From: Brachyspira sp.
GTDB taxonomy: Bacteria; Spirochaetota; Brachyspiria; Brachyspirales; Brachyspiraceae
NCBI RefSeq assembly: GCF_029258575.1
Contig: NZ_JARHYI010000153.1
Span: 1 to 37,793 of the forward strand
DNA length: 37,793 bases
Direction: 5' to 3'
Shown piece after piece: positions 9,674-18,026 of this stretch; the stretch's first letter is position 1; the number at the start of each line of letters is the position of its first letter. A program made the position numbers and the translations under genes. The notes beneath the pieces were generated by a model that was given only the letters and a program-made list of their open reading frames with translations, was not told the origin of the DNA and ran no database searches.

Positions 9674-9681
9674 AATATAAT

Positions 9682-9728
9682 TAAGTCTTTAACAATACAA
9701 AATATTTAAGTAATTGAGTAAAGCCTTA
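9682..9728. terminator. Imperfect hairpin between convergent units
   Basis: The arms taagtctttaac and gtaaagcctta pair with one mismatch and one bulge. On the minus strand a T-rich run follows the stem, as expected for termination of the lipoprotein gene at 9764. The loop is long, so confidence is low. Confidence 0.35.
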
Positions 9729-9763
9729 TTTTCTTAATTAAAAAATTATATTATTTATTTTAT

Positions 9764-11248
9764 TTATTTTTCAATCAACCATTCATCACCATATTTTTTA
9801 ACCTCTAAAATTACAGATTTTCCTGCCTCCTCATTATTTATGCATAAAGAATCACCTTCATCGCCATAAGTTACTATATCTGTAAACTTCATTTCATTAG
9901 TTATAATATTAAGATAATAATCCATTTCCTGAGTAGCTAAAAACCAGTCATATTCCATACCTTCTGGAGCTCCGTCGCTTTGTTTATTTTTTTCCAAATT
10001 CTTTTTTATTTCTTCAAAACGATTTTCTATATTTTTAATATAATTATCAGAAAAATATCCAGAATTTTTAAATTTAGCTATATAAAGATATACATTTTCC
10101 ATATTAATTTGATAATATCCGCCGCCCTCAAAATCAAAATCTACAGTTTTATTAAAAATATCATTTAATTCACTGTAATTTTCAGCATACCATCTACAAG
10201 CATTATAATATGCTTTTTCTTTAGTACTTTTATCATTATACTCTACAGCAACTGGAGTTTCAGGAGCTTTTTTATATATGCCACTAAATCCATAGCCCCC
10301 TCTAGGCTCTGTTACCATAATAGTATCAGCATTTATAGGCTGAATAGACATAAGATAAGCTCCGTCAGCACCTACAACTTCCTCATAATCTAAAGTATGA
10401 GAACCTATACCGCAATAAGGTTCAACATACTGATTTTCTTGTAATAACATTTTACTTGTATCTGTGCTTTGAATATTAGTTACTGTTTGTCCGTTTTCAT
10501 TTGTAGTTATGTTAATAGCATATAAATAGAAAGTTTCATCATTATTTTTCTTTAATTCAATATAAGAATTATTATTTGAATATATACTGTTAAAATTATA
10601 AGTATTAATATTACCTACTTCTTCTGGTTTGTAATCTGATTCTGATATTAATATACCTTCCTGTATTTCATTATATTCATGAAAAGTTACATCTGCTTTA
10701 TTTTCATAAGGAAAATTATCAAAGTTAGGATTTTCTTTTACTTCTCTGTAATAGTAATTAGAATAATAATTTTCTTTTTCCCATTTACTCATTATAGTTT
10801 CATTAGGGTCGCCTTCATAACCTAGATAATTATCTTCATAAAGAATTCCGTTTTTTACAGAAAAGCCTTTATAGTTTGTAGCAATATTACTTGGTCCTTT
10901 TTCGTACTTATCCTGTATATTATAAAGTTCATAATAATAAGCATTAGTTCCGTCTTTTGAAGATTCAAATATATAATTTTTATCTTCTCTATAATCTCCA
11001 GAATCATATATATATTCTATATCTCCATTATCTTTGAAAGTGTATTTAGCCATACCACTTATAATTATTTTATTTTTCACCTTATCCAAAAATGTAGCAT
11101 CTTCCTGTGATAATATTTTTTCTGCTGGTATAGTTTCATTTGACTCTACCGCTTCATTTGTATTAACATTTGTTTGATTATCAGTTTTATTACCACATTG
11201 AATTATAATTAAAGACATTATTGTAATCAGTAAAAATATTTTTTTCAT
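9764..11248 (-). CDS. Lipoprotein of the unnamed four-copy family, full-length form
   Basis: This 494-residue protein starts MKKIFLLITIMSLIIIQCGN; lipobox IIQC puts the lipidated Cys at residue 18. An Asn/Thr/Glu-rich linker follows to about residue 45. Residues about 60-195 carry AYYYELYN, NYKGFSVKNGILYE, IMSKWEKEN and NFDNFPYENKADVTF, a distant match to the secreted proteins at 7194 and 7720. Residues about 200-325 end in GGYGFSGIYKK. The last 135 residues contain a YYNACRWYAENYSELNDIF helix region and an EVKKYGDEWLIEK tail. The first two-thirds is nearly duplicated at 12870-13874. It is likely exposed in the periplasm or on the surface. Function unknown. Confidence 0.85.
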   Translation of the reverse strand: MKKIFLLITIMSLIIIQCGNKTDNQTNVNTNEAVESNETIPAEKILSQEDATFLDKVKNKIIISGMAKYTFKDNGDIEYIYDSGDYREDKNYIFESSKDGTNAYYYELYNIQDKYEKGPSNIATNYKGFSVKNGILYEDNYLGYEGDPNETIMSKWEKENYYSNYYYREVKENPNFDNFPYENKADVTFHEYNEIQEGILISESDYKPEEVGNINTYNFNSIYSNNNSYIELKKNNDETFYLYAINITTNENGQTVTNIQSTDTSKMLLQENQYVEPYCGIGSHTLDYEEVVGADGAYLMSIQPINADTIMVTEPRGGYGFSGIYKKAPETPVAVEYNDKSTKEKAYYNACRWYAENYSELNDIFNKTVDFDFEGGGYYQINMENVYLYIAKFKNSGYFSDNYIKNIENRFEEIKKNLEKNKQSDGAPEGMEYDWFLATQEMDYYLNIITNEMKFTDIVTYGDEGDSLCINNEEAGKSVILEVKKYGDEWLIEK

Positions 11249-11275
11249 ATATTTTCCTTTTATATTATTGAAAAA

Positions 11276-11304
11276 AGTATACTATATAGATGTATTTATT
11301 TCAA
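11276..11304 (-). promoter_or_regulatory. Promoter of the 494-residue lipoprotein gene
   Basis: On the minus strand the elements are TTGAAA (11299-11304), a 17-bp spacer and TATACT (11276-11281). The -10 lies about 28 bp before the ATG at 11248. Confidence 0.65.
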
Positions 11305-11439
11305 TATTTTTTACTGTATATTATCAAGTATCATTTAACACTTTAAGTTTTTATATATTATAAGCTGCAAGTATAGTATAAAAGTAAAAGGAATTATAAA
11401 AAATATTTGTTTTATTATTTGAAGTATAACAGCAATATC
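11305..11439. other. AT-rich spacer with no gene seen
   Basis: There is no reading frame, hairpin or repeat of note. It separates the lipoprotein promoter from the glycosylase remnant. Confidence 0.5.
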
Positions 11440-11956
11440 TTAAGAGACAATTTTTAATTTTCACTCTTCAATTAAAATATTTCAGCCTGTAATTATATAA
11501 GATACTATTAATCTAATATCATTATAAAAAAATTTACTGTTTCTTACTTTGTATGCATGAATTGAAGGAATAACATTTTTCTTTGTCAGATTTTTTGCAA
11601 TCATATAGAATGACTTATTTACTGTATCACCCATAATCATAATAACTTTTATATTTGTAATAAAATAATTTCTGCATCAAGATACAGAGGGCTATTTTCT
11701 ATACTGCTTTTATTAATTGTATATTCATTTTCCAAGTTTTTACAGCATTTGTAATATAAATTTTAATATATCATCTATTGAATTAACTTCGGCTAAAATA
11801 GAACTGCTGATTTTATATAATTAGAATCGCTCTTTCCATAAAAATCATCTGAAGGCTCTAAAGGTCAACTTCATTTATCATAAGAGCTTTGATTGTGAAT
11901 GTATTAATATATATATCAATTCTATTTTATGCCAAATTTTGATTCTAATTCTTCTT
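11440..11956 (-). pseudogene. Uracil-DNA-glycosylase-like gene, broken by many frameshifts and stops
   Basis: No open frame survives, but shifting frames on the minus strand gives a continuous family-like match. It reads KEELESKFGI near 11950, EPSDDFYGKSDSNYIKSAV near 11860-11810, AEVNSIDDIL near 11795, ENEYTINKSSIEN-PLYLDAE near 11730-11680, then VIMIMGDTVNKSFYMIAKN, NVIPSIHAYKVRNSKFFY and DIRLIVSYIITG down to about 11485, with in-frame stops after it. This pattern (FYGxSxxxY, LMGDVA, VIPxGSTYKIR, SYxxTGxxxLIEKSK) is what I recall for the uracil-DNA glycosylase family protein of Clostridia and other anaerobes; recognition is from memory. The remnant begins right at the stop of the acetyltransferase gene, suggesting they once formed an operon. 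Confidence 0.65.
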
Positions 11957-12706
11957 TTATAAATTAAATTTTTTCTTTAAAAATGTTTCATTAAGAAGAT
12001 GATTAGTTTCAAACTCTCCGTTATAAAAAACAGCCCAATTATTAAATATGCATGGAAGTTTTTTAGCTTTCTCCAAACTATCAATGGCAATTAATTTTAA
12101 AGGTATATTATTTTTATTACAATAGTCTCTTACTTCATTAATACAGTTTTGTATATAAGGACATTGAAGACTGTAATATATAGTAAGTTCTTTATTTTTT
12201 ATTTTCATCTTCTTAGCACTTTCAGAAAAATGTGGCTTCTTTCCGTCAAATGATAATGCTAAAAGTTCATAATCATCTCCTGCAGTATCTACAGTTTCAA
12301 AACCATATTTGATAAAAAATTTCTTTTCAGATAAAAACGGTTTTTTCTTTTTTGAACTTAGAACACATATACCAGACTTTCCTTTCTCCTTTGCATCATT
12401 TATACAATATTCAATAAGAGATTTACCATACCCTTTTCCTTTAAATGAACCAGCTACCCAAAGGCAATAAATATATAAATAATTTTCTCCTACTATAGGA
12501 ACATAAGCTTTTTCTAAAGGTGCATACTCAATGAATATTTTTCCTTTTTCATCGAGTTTACGAAAAATATGCCCCTCTGCAATTCTTTCTCTTAACCATT
12601 CTTTTTTTATTGATACTCCGTCTTGATGTTTTTTATCCGATATAGCACAGCATAAATGTTGTTTATCAATATTATCTATAGTTAAGTTTATAAATTGGCT
12701 AATCAT
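11957..12706 (-). CDS. GNAT N-acetyltransferase with C-terminal YoaP-like domain
   Basis: In this 249-residue protein, residues about 1-150 are a GNAT fold: LYIYCLWVAGSFKGKGYGKSL holds the acetyl-CoA-binding G-x-G-x-G type loop, and KFFIKYGFE is the usual late motif. Residues about 165-249 match the YoaP-like domain that follows GNAT domains in some Firmicutes and other anaerobes, including CPYIQNC and the short W-A-V-F-Y-N-G-E-F stretch. The substrate is unknown. It has its own promoter. Downstream, the decayed glycosylase starts at once. Confidence 0.85.
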   Translation of the reverse strand: MISQFINLTIDNIDKQHLCCAISDKKHQDGVSIKKEWLRERIAEGHIFRKLDEKGKIFIEYAPLEKAYVPIVGENYLYIYCLWVAGSFKGKGYGKSLIEYCINDAKEKGKSGICVLSSKKKKPFLSEKKFFIKYGFETVDTAGDDYELLALSFDGKKPHFSESAKKMKIKNKELTIYYSLQCPYIQNCINEVRDYCNKNNIPLKLIAIDSLEKAKKLPCIFNNWAVFYNGEFETNHLLNETFLKKKFNL

Positions 12707-12735
12707 ATTTTTCCTTAAATTGTACTGTTAAATAT

Positions 12736-12764
12736 AGTATATTATGCAGATATATTTATTGCAA
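12736..12764 (-). promoter_or_regulatory. Promoter of the GNAT/YoaP gene
   Basis: On the minus strand the elements are TTGCAA (12759-12764), 17 bp, then TATACT (12736-12741). The -10 lies 30 bp before the ATG. Confidence 0.6.
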
Positions 12765-12812
12765 TATAAGTATTATTAATTCTGTATATATTAAACAACA
12801 TTGATAAAATAA

Positions 12813-12848
12813 AAAGGCTTTACCAATATAATTATTAATAAAGCCTTT
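12813..12848 (-). terminator. Rho-independent terminator of the duplicated lipoprotein gene
   Basis: A perfect 10-bp stem (aaaggcttta / taaagccttt) with a 16-base loop is followed on the minus strand by a run of T. It lies about 20 bp after the old stop at 12870. Confidence 0.75.
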
Positions 12849-12869
12849 GAATTTCAAATTAAATAACAA

Positions 12870-13001
12870 TTAATTAGACTTCTTTTTAAAGACTCCGCTA
12901 AATCCATAGCTTCCATGATTTTCAACTAAAACTAAAGCATCAGAACTTATAGGAATAATATCTATAAAATATGAAAAATCTGCACCGTAAACTTCCCCAT
13001 A
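12870..13001 (-). pseudogene. Read-through tail of the duplicated lipoprotein
   Basis: Just past the amber codon (TAG at 13002-13004) the same frame continues for 43 codons to a TAA at 12870. It encodes YGEVYGADFSYFIDI, then SDALVLVENHGSYGFSGVF and KKKSN. This lines up with DYEEVVGADGAYLMSI...GYGFSGIYKK of the full-length copy at 9764. The frame is intact and only the stop interrupts it. The 135-residue C-terminal part of the full-length copy is missing here. Confidence 0.75.
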
Positions 13002-13874
13002 CTAAATAGAATTATTAAATATTTCACAATAAGGCTCAACATACTGATTTTCTGATAATGCAATTTTACTAACATCTGTACTTTGAATATTAGTTACTGT
13101 TTGTCCATTTTCATCTATGGTTATATTAATGGCATAGAAATAGAATGTTCCGTCATCATTTTTCTTTAATTCAATAGAAGCATTATAACCATTTGTATAT
13201 ACATTGTCAAAATTATATGCATTAATATCACCTACTTCTTCAAGTTTATAATCTGATGCTGATATTAATATACCTCTTGATATTCCATTGTACTCATCAA
13301 AAGTTACATCGGCGTTGTTCTCATAAGGGAAATTATCGAAGTTAGGATTCTCTTTTACTTCTCTGTAATAGTAATTATAATAATAATTTTCTTTTTCCCA
13401 TTTACTCATTATAGTTTCATTAGGGTCGCCTTCATAACCTAGATAATTATCTTCATAAAGAATTCCATTTATTACTGAAAAGCCTTTATAGTTTGTAGCT
13501 ATATTGCTTGGACCTTCTTTATATCTATCTTGTATATTATAAGTTTCATAATAGTAAGCATTAGTTCCATCTTTTGAAGATTCAAATATATAATTTTCAT
13601 CTGCTCTATAATCTCCAGAATCATATATATATTCTATATCTCCATTATCTTTGAAAGTGTATTTAGCCATACCGCTTATAATTATTTTATTTTTTACTTT
13701 ATCTAAAAATGCCGAATCTGCCTGTGATAATATTCTTGTTGCTGGTATAGTTTCATTTGACTGTACAGCTTCATTTGTATTAGCATTATTAGCAGAAGTT
13801 TGAGTATCCGTTTTATTGCTACATTGAATTATGATTAAAGATATTATTGCAATCAATAGAAATATTTTTTTCAT
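13002..13874 (-). CDS. Duplicated lipoprotein of the four-copy family, cut short by an amber codon
   Basis: This 290-residue open frame starts MKKIFLLIAIISLIIIQCSN, lipobox IIQC with Cys at residue 18. It is very close to the first 290 residues of the protein at 9764 and shares long identical DNA runs (for example 88 identical bases, 13379-13466 and 10762-10849). It stops at YVEPYCEIFNNSI where the full-length copy continues, and the downstream sequence stays in frame and similar (12870-13001), so the stop is a recent nonsense mutation or a strain-specific or sequencing change. TAGGAG lies about 10 bases before the ATG, with a TTGAAA-like -35 further up. The shortened lipoprotein may still be made. 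Confidence 0.8.
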   Translation of the reverse strand: MKKIFLLIAIISLIIIQCSNKTDTQTSANNANTNEAVQSNETIPATRILSQADSAFLDKVKNKIIISGMAKYTFKDNGDIEYIYDSGDYRADENYIFESSKDGTNAYYYETYNIQDRYKEGPSNIATNYKGFSVINGILYEDNYLGYEGDPNETIMSKWEKENYYYNYYYREVKENPNFDNFPYENNADVTFDEYNGISRGILISASDYKLEEVGDINAYNFDNVYTNGYNASIELKKNDDGTFYFYAINITIDENGQTVTNIQSTDVSKIALSENQYVEPYCEIFNNSI

Positions 13875-13961
13875 AACATTAATCTCCTAAACATTAATTC
13901 CTAACATGATATAATATAATATAATATATTTCAAGAAAAAATATTATTTTATAAAAAGTAA

Positions 13962-15737
13962 CTAATTTAATAATCTAGCAACTAAAAGAGTAATATCATC
14001 GAATTGAGGAGTTTTACCTCTGAATGAAATAGTTTCATTAACTATATCGTCTACAAGCTCTTTAGAATCATCATAATCATTTTTTAGAATAGCTTTAAGC
14101 CTTTCTTCTCCGTACTCTTCTTCAGATTGATTAAATGTTTCTGTTATTCCATCTGTAAATAGTATAATAGTATCATAACTTGAATAAGGAATTAATTTAT
14201 TTTGATAAGTTGCATTTTCAATGAAACCTAAAGGCTTTCCATGTGTATGCATTTCATGTATAGAATCCAAAGCACTAATAGTATATTTTTTAATTAAAAA
14301 CTGTGGTAAATGTCCTGCATTAGAATATGTTATAGTTTGATTTTCAGTATCTATAACTATAAGGAAACAAGTAACAAACATACCATTATTAGAATCTTTA
14401 TATATATGTTTATTAACTGATTCCAATATTTTAGCAGGATCATCCATTTCAGAAAAATAAACTCTTAATATAGAACGAGTCATAGTCATAAAGAAACCAG
14501 CACCCAAACCTTTACCTGATACATCTGCTATAACAAGAGCATATTTGCTATTAGAAATTTTTATATAATCATAAAAATCTCCACCTACATTTTTACTAGG
14601 TATACTTATTGCAGCAATATCAAATAATCCATTACTTGGGAACTCTTTAGGAAGTACACTCTTTTGAAGCTGCTCTGTAAAATTAATCTCTTCGGTTAAA
14701 GACTCTTTTATTTTTGACTCTTCTGATAATAATATATGCATATAATTTTCACCGATTTGCTGAGCAAGCATTTCTAAAAGGGATAAATTACTTAAATTAA
14801 ATGCCTTATCAATATTGCGTTCAGTGGCTGATAAGAAACCTATAATCTTATCCTTTCCAACTATAGGAGCAACCATAAAACTATTTCTAGTATATCTAAG
14901 ATTTTTATTAGGTCTAAATCTTGAATCTTTATCTACATTAAATGAATAAACAGGCTTTCCAGTGCGAAGTACCTCAGCAAGAACATTATCATCAACCGTA
15001 ACAACACCATATTTAAGAACATTTTCATCGATGCCAATACCAGCCTTAAATTTAAAAACTCCATTCTCTTTTAATATTACGGATACCCTATGTACTTCAA
15101 ATGCCTCGCATACTATACTTATATTATCATTAAGTATCTCATCTATGGTATCGCATTTATTTATAGATATTGACATCTGATATAAAGCACCAACCTCATA
15201 AGCTCTTGACTGTGCCCTATCATATACCATTTTATTAACTAAAGCTAAAGATACGATATTAGCAAATAATGACATTACAACCGTATCTTTTTCTATGAAT
15301 TTCCCATTCTTTTTATTAATTAAAAATAAAGAACCTATATTTCTTTTCCTCACTTTTAGCGGTACAAATAATATATTTTTTAATTCATCTCCTAGAATTT
15401 CTTTCATAGGTATGAATGCTGAGTATTCCTGAGGATCATTAGAATATAGAGAACATGATGTAGTATATGCTCTTACTGCTAAAGGCTTTTCACTGTCTAT
15501 AATATGACCGAAAAATTTACTTCCAAGAGGTCCTATAGACATTTCATAATGAAGATTATACAATTCCTGATCTACCAAATATAAAAGTATAGAATCTGTA
15601 TACATTATAGTTTTTATTTCAGATATAATGGTAATCAAAGTTTCATCATAATCATTACTGGCATTCATTCTTTTAATAATATCCGAAAATACTTCTAATT
15701 GCTTTTCAGGATCATCAACTATATCATATATATCCAC
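13962..15737 (-). CDS. GAF-GAF-PP2C (SpoIIE/RsbU) protein serine phosphatase
   Basis: This 591-residue soluble protein has two GAF domains at about 25-170 and 190-335, a short coiled linker (EESKIKESLTEEINF), and a SpoIIE-type PP2C domain at about 365-590. Metal-binding motifs are present: NVGGDFYDY (Asp388), ADVSGKGLGAGF (Asp405), and FTDGITE near residue 535. Family members dephosphorylate a STAS antagonist such as the one at 6758-7093 to release a sigma factor or other output. The tandem GAF domains suggest control by a small ligand or partner. No membrane segment is seen. An inverted repeat overlaps its promoter, which suggests regulated expression. Confidence 0.9.
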   Translation of the reverse strand: MDIYDIVDDPEKQLEVFSDIIKRMNASNDYDETLITIISEIKTIMYTDSILLYLVDQELYNLHYEMSIGPLGSKFFGHIIDSEKPLAVRAYTTSCSLYSNDPQEYSAFIPMKEILGDELKNILFVPLKVRKRNIGSLFLINKKNGKFIEKDTVVMSLFANIVSLALVNKMVYDRAQSRAYEVGALYQMSISINKCDTIDEILNDNISIVCEAFEVHRVSVILKENGVFKFKAGIGIDENVLKYGVVTVDDNVLAEVLRTGKPVYSFNVDKDSRFRPNKNLRYTRNSFMVAPIVGKDKIIGFLSATERNIDKAFNLSNLSLLEMLAQQIGENYMHILLSEESKIKESLTEEINFTEQLQKSVLPKEFPSNGLFDIAAISIPSKNVGGDFYDYIKISNSKYALVIADVSGKGLGAGFFMTMTRSILRVYFSEMDDPAKILESVNKHIYKDSNNGMFVTCFLIVIDTENQTITYSNAGHLPQFLIKKYTISALDSIHEMHTHGKPLGFIENATYQNKLIPYSSYDTIILFTDGITETFNQSEEEYGEERLKAILKNDYDDSKELVDDIVNETISFRGKTPQFDDITLLVARLLN

Positions 15738-15760
15738 AAATTACCTCTATTATAATTAGC

Positions 15761-15789
15761 ATACACTATTTTATTATATCATAGTGTAT
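15761..15789. promoter_or_regulatory. Inverted repeat over the phosphatase promoter
   Basis: Perfect 9-bp arms atacactat and atagtgtat are separated by 11 bases and centred on the -10 hexamer of the phosphatase promoter. This is the position expected of a repressor operator. It could also affect the DusB gene 100 bp away on the other strand. Confidence 0.55.
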
Positions 15790-15800
15790 TTTATAGTCAA
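15773..15800 (-). promoter_or_regulatory. Promoter of the GAF-PP2C phosphatase
   Basis: On the minus strand the elements are TTGACT (15795-15800), 16 bp, then TATAAT (15773-15778). The -10 lies about 36 bp before the ATG at 15737. Confidence 0.65.
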
Positions 15801-15889
15801 TATTTATTTAATGTTTTTATACACTTGAAGTTTTTTAATTAATTGTTTATAGTATATAAAAATTTTAACTCAATCAATTTAAGGAAAAT

Positions 15890-16861
15890 ATGAATAGAAA
15901 TATAATAATAGAAAATGTAAATATACCATCAAGATTCTTTTTGGCCCCTATGGCAGGATATACAGATTATGTATTTAGAAGACTTTCAAGGAGATTTGGA
16001 GCTGGACTTCTTATCACTGAACTTGTAAGTGCCGCTGCATTGGCAAGACAAGTGAAAAAAACTTATAGATATATGGAACATAAAGAAAATGAAGATCCTA
16101 TATCTCTTCAATTATTTGGTGCAAATGAAGATGATTATAAAAGGGCTATAGAAATAACTGATTTAAGCGGTTTTTCTTTTATAGATATTAATATGGGATG
16201 TCCTACAAAAAAAGTAGTAAAAAATAATGGAGGAGCTGGACTTTTAGAGGATACTGATAAAATGATTTCAATACTTAAAGCTGTAAAAAGTGTATCTCCT
16301 TTACCTGTAAGCGTAAAAATAAGACTCGGGCTAAAAAGAGGAGAAGGCGGAGAAATAGAAAGAGCCTTGGCATTAAAAGAAAATGGGGCATGCTATCTTA
16401 CATTGCATGGAAGATATGCAAGCGATTTATACAGAGGAACTGCTGATTGGGAGGCAATAGCAAAAATAAAAGAGGTACTTGGAGAAGATTATATTTTAAT
16501 AGGAAATGGAGATATAAAATCAAAGGAAGATGCTGTAAAGGCATTTAATATTTCTAAAGTTGATGGAATAATGGTTGGAAGAGCCGCTATAGGCAATCCA
16601 TGGATATTTAGAGAACTTAATACTATATTTGATGATAATGATAAATATAATAATGATATTTCAGAAAATGATAATTTGAAAAACATTATAGAGGAACATA
16701 TAAATGGATGCTGTGAACTGTATGGAGAAATAAGTGGTATACATTTTATGCGTAAATTTATTATGAAATATCTAACTGGATATAGAATGGAAAATAAAAT
16801 AGAACTCATGAAATGCGAAAGTAAAGAAAAATTATTTGAAATATTATATAAGATAATATAA
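15890..16861 (+). CDS. dusB: tRNA-dihydrouridine synthase, DusB family
   Basis: This FMN enzyme reduces uridine in the tRNA D-loop, using NADPH. At 323 residues it has the usual length. Motifs: FLAPMAGYTDYVFRRLSRRFG at the start of the barrel (residues 17-37), SLQLFGANE, NMGCPTKKVVKNNGGAGLL with the catalytic Cys104, SVKIRLGLKRG, TLHGR, IGNGDI, and GIMVGRAAIGNPWIF as the phosphate-binding end. AAGGAAAAT lies just before the ATG. It converges with the ABC ATPase gene, leaving only 6 bp between stops and no visible terminator, so the two transcripts probably overlap. Confidence 0.93.
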   Translation: MNRNIIIENVNIPSRFFLAPMAGYTDYVFRRLSRRFGAGLLITELVSAAALARQVKKTYRYMEHKENEDPISLQLFGANEDDYKRAIEITDLSGFSFIDINMGCPTKKVVKNNGGAGLLEDTDKMISILKAVKSVSPLPVSVKIRLGLKRGEGGEIERALALKENGACYLTLHGRYASDLYRGTADWEAIAKIKEVLGEDYILIGNGDIKSKEDAVKAFNISKVDGIMVGRAAIGNPWIFRELNTIFDDNDKYNNDISENDNLKNIIEEHINGCCELYGEISGIHFMRKFIMKYLTGYRMENKIELMKCESKEKLFEILYKII

Positions 16862-16867
16862 AAATAA

Positions 16868-17980
16868 TTATTCAAATAAAATATTTTTTTCTGTGTCCTT
16901 ATCGAATATATGAATACTATTTAAATCAAAATCTATAAATACTTTATCATCTATTTTATAATCATTACTTGTATTTATTTTTATTGTGATTTGAAAATCA
17001 TTTAAATTCATGTATAAATAACTCTCAGAACCTATGACTTCAATAACATCAATAATAGCCTGCATCAAATTAGGAGAATTGCTCTCTGATTTATCTTTAT
17101 GAAGTATAATATTTTCAGGTCTTATTCCCAAAACAACTTCTTTTCCATCATAAGAATCCTCAACTTTTGAAGTTCTGTCATTATTCAATTCTATTTCATA
17201 TTTATCAAAAGCAGCATACCATTTTCCGCTTTTCTTTGAAAGTTTTGCATTTATAAAATTCATTTGAGGAGCACCTATAAATCCAGCAACAAATAAATTT
17301 TTAGGGCTGTTATAAAGAGCTTTAGCATCATCAACCTGCATAATATCTCCGTCTTTCATAACAACAATTCTACTACCCATAGTCATAGCTTCTACTTGGT
17401 CATGCGTAACATATACAAAAGTTGTTTGAAGTTGTTTATGAAGTTTAATCAATTCTGTACGCATCTGTACTATCAATTTAGCATCAAGATTTGATAAAGG
17501 CTCATCCAATAAAAATACGGAAGGATTTCTAACCATAGCTCTTCCTAATGCCACCCTTTGACGCTGTCCGCCTGATAATGCTTTAGGCTTTCTATCTAAT
17601 AAATGTGCTATATCAAGAACTTGAGCAGCCCATTCAACTCTTTTCTTAATCTCATCTTTCGGAGTTTTTCTAATCTCAAGCCCAAAAGCCATGTTCTTAA
17701 AAACAGACATATGAGGATATAAAGCATAATTCTGAAATACCATAGCTATATCTCTATCTTTTGGAGCTACATCATTAACTAATCTATCTCCTATATACAA
17801 TTTACCGTCTGTGATATCTTCAAGCCCTGCTATCATACGGAGTGTTGTAGATTTACCACACCCAGATGGTCCTACAAGAATTACAAACTCTTTATCTGCT
17901 ATATCAAGACTAAAATCTTTAACAACCTCAACATTATTATCATATACTTTTCTTATATGCTCAAATTTAATACTAGACAT
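16868..17980 (-). CDS. ABC transporter ATPase of the MsmK/UgpC/MalK type
   Basis: This 370-residue protein energises CUT1 sugar importers. Walker A GPSGCGKST is at 37-45, the Q-loop at VFQNYALYPHMSV, signature LSGGQRQ at 135-141, Walker B VFLLDEP with Asp159/Glu160, a D-loop SNLDA, and the switch His in VTHDQVEAMTMG. Residues about 235-370 form the regulatory TOBE/OB domain (LGIRPENI). It is the last gene of the minus-strand sugar-import set. The 46-bp gap to the DUF5107 gene suits one operon with the permeases at 20071 and 20927. A shared ATPase serving several importers is also common in this class. Confidence 0.93.
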   Translation of the reverse strand: MSSIKFEHIRKVYDNNVEVVKDFSLDIADKEFVILVGPSGCGKSTTLRMIAGLEDITDGKLYIGDRLVNDVAPKDRDIAMVFQNYALYPHMSVFKNMAFGLEIRKTPKDEIKKRVEWAAQVLDIAHLLDRKPKALSGGQRQRVALGRAMVRNPSVFLLDEPLSNLDAKLIVQMRTELIKLHKQLQTTFVYVTHDQVEAMTMGSRIVVMKDGDIMQVDDAKALYNSPKNLFVAGFIGAPQMNFINAKLSKKSGKWYAAFDKYEIELNNDRTSKVEDSYDGKEVVLGIRPENIILHKDKSESNSPNLMQAIIDVIEVIGSESYLYMNLNDFQITIKINTSNDYKIDDKVFIDFDLNSIHIFDKDTEKNILFE

Positions 17981-18026
17981 AATACCATTCCTTATCTTTT
18001 ATTTATTAAAATTATAAATGATTATT

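Noticed and set aside
9980-10168. Plus-strand 62-codon hydrophobic frame
   Set aside because: Antisense shadow of the 494-residue lipoprotein; its hydrophobicity follows from AT-rich reverse complement.
16489-16875. Minus-strand 128-codon frame over dusB
   Set aside because: It lies antisense to well-conserved DusB motifs and has no ribosome-binding site or family match.
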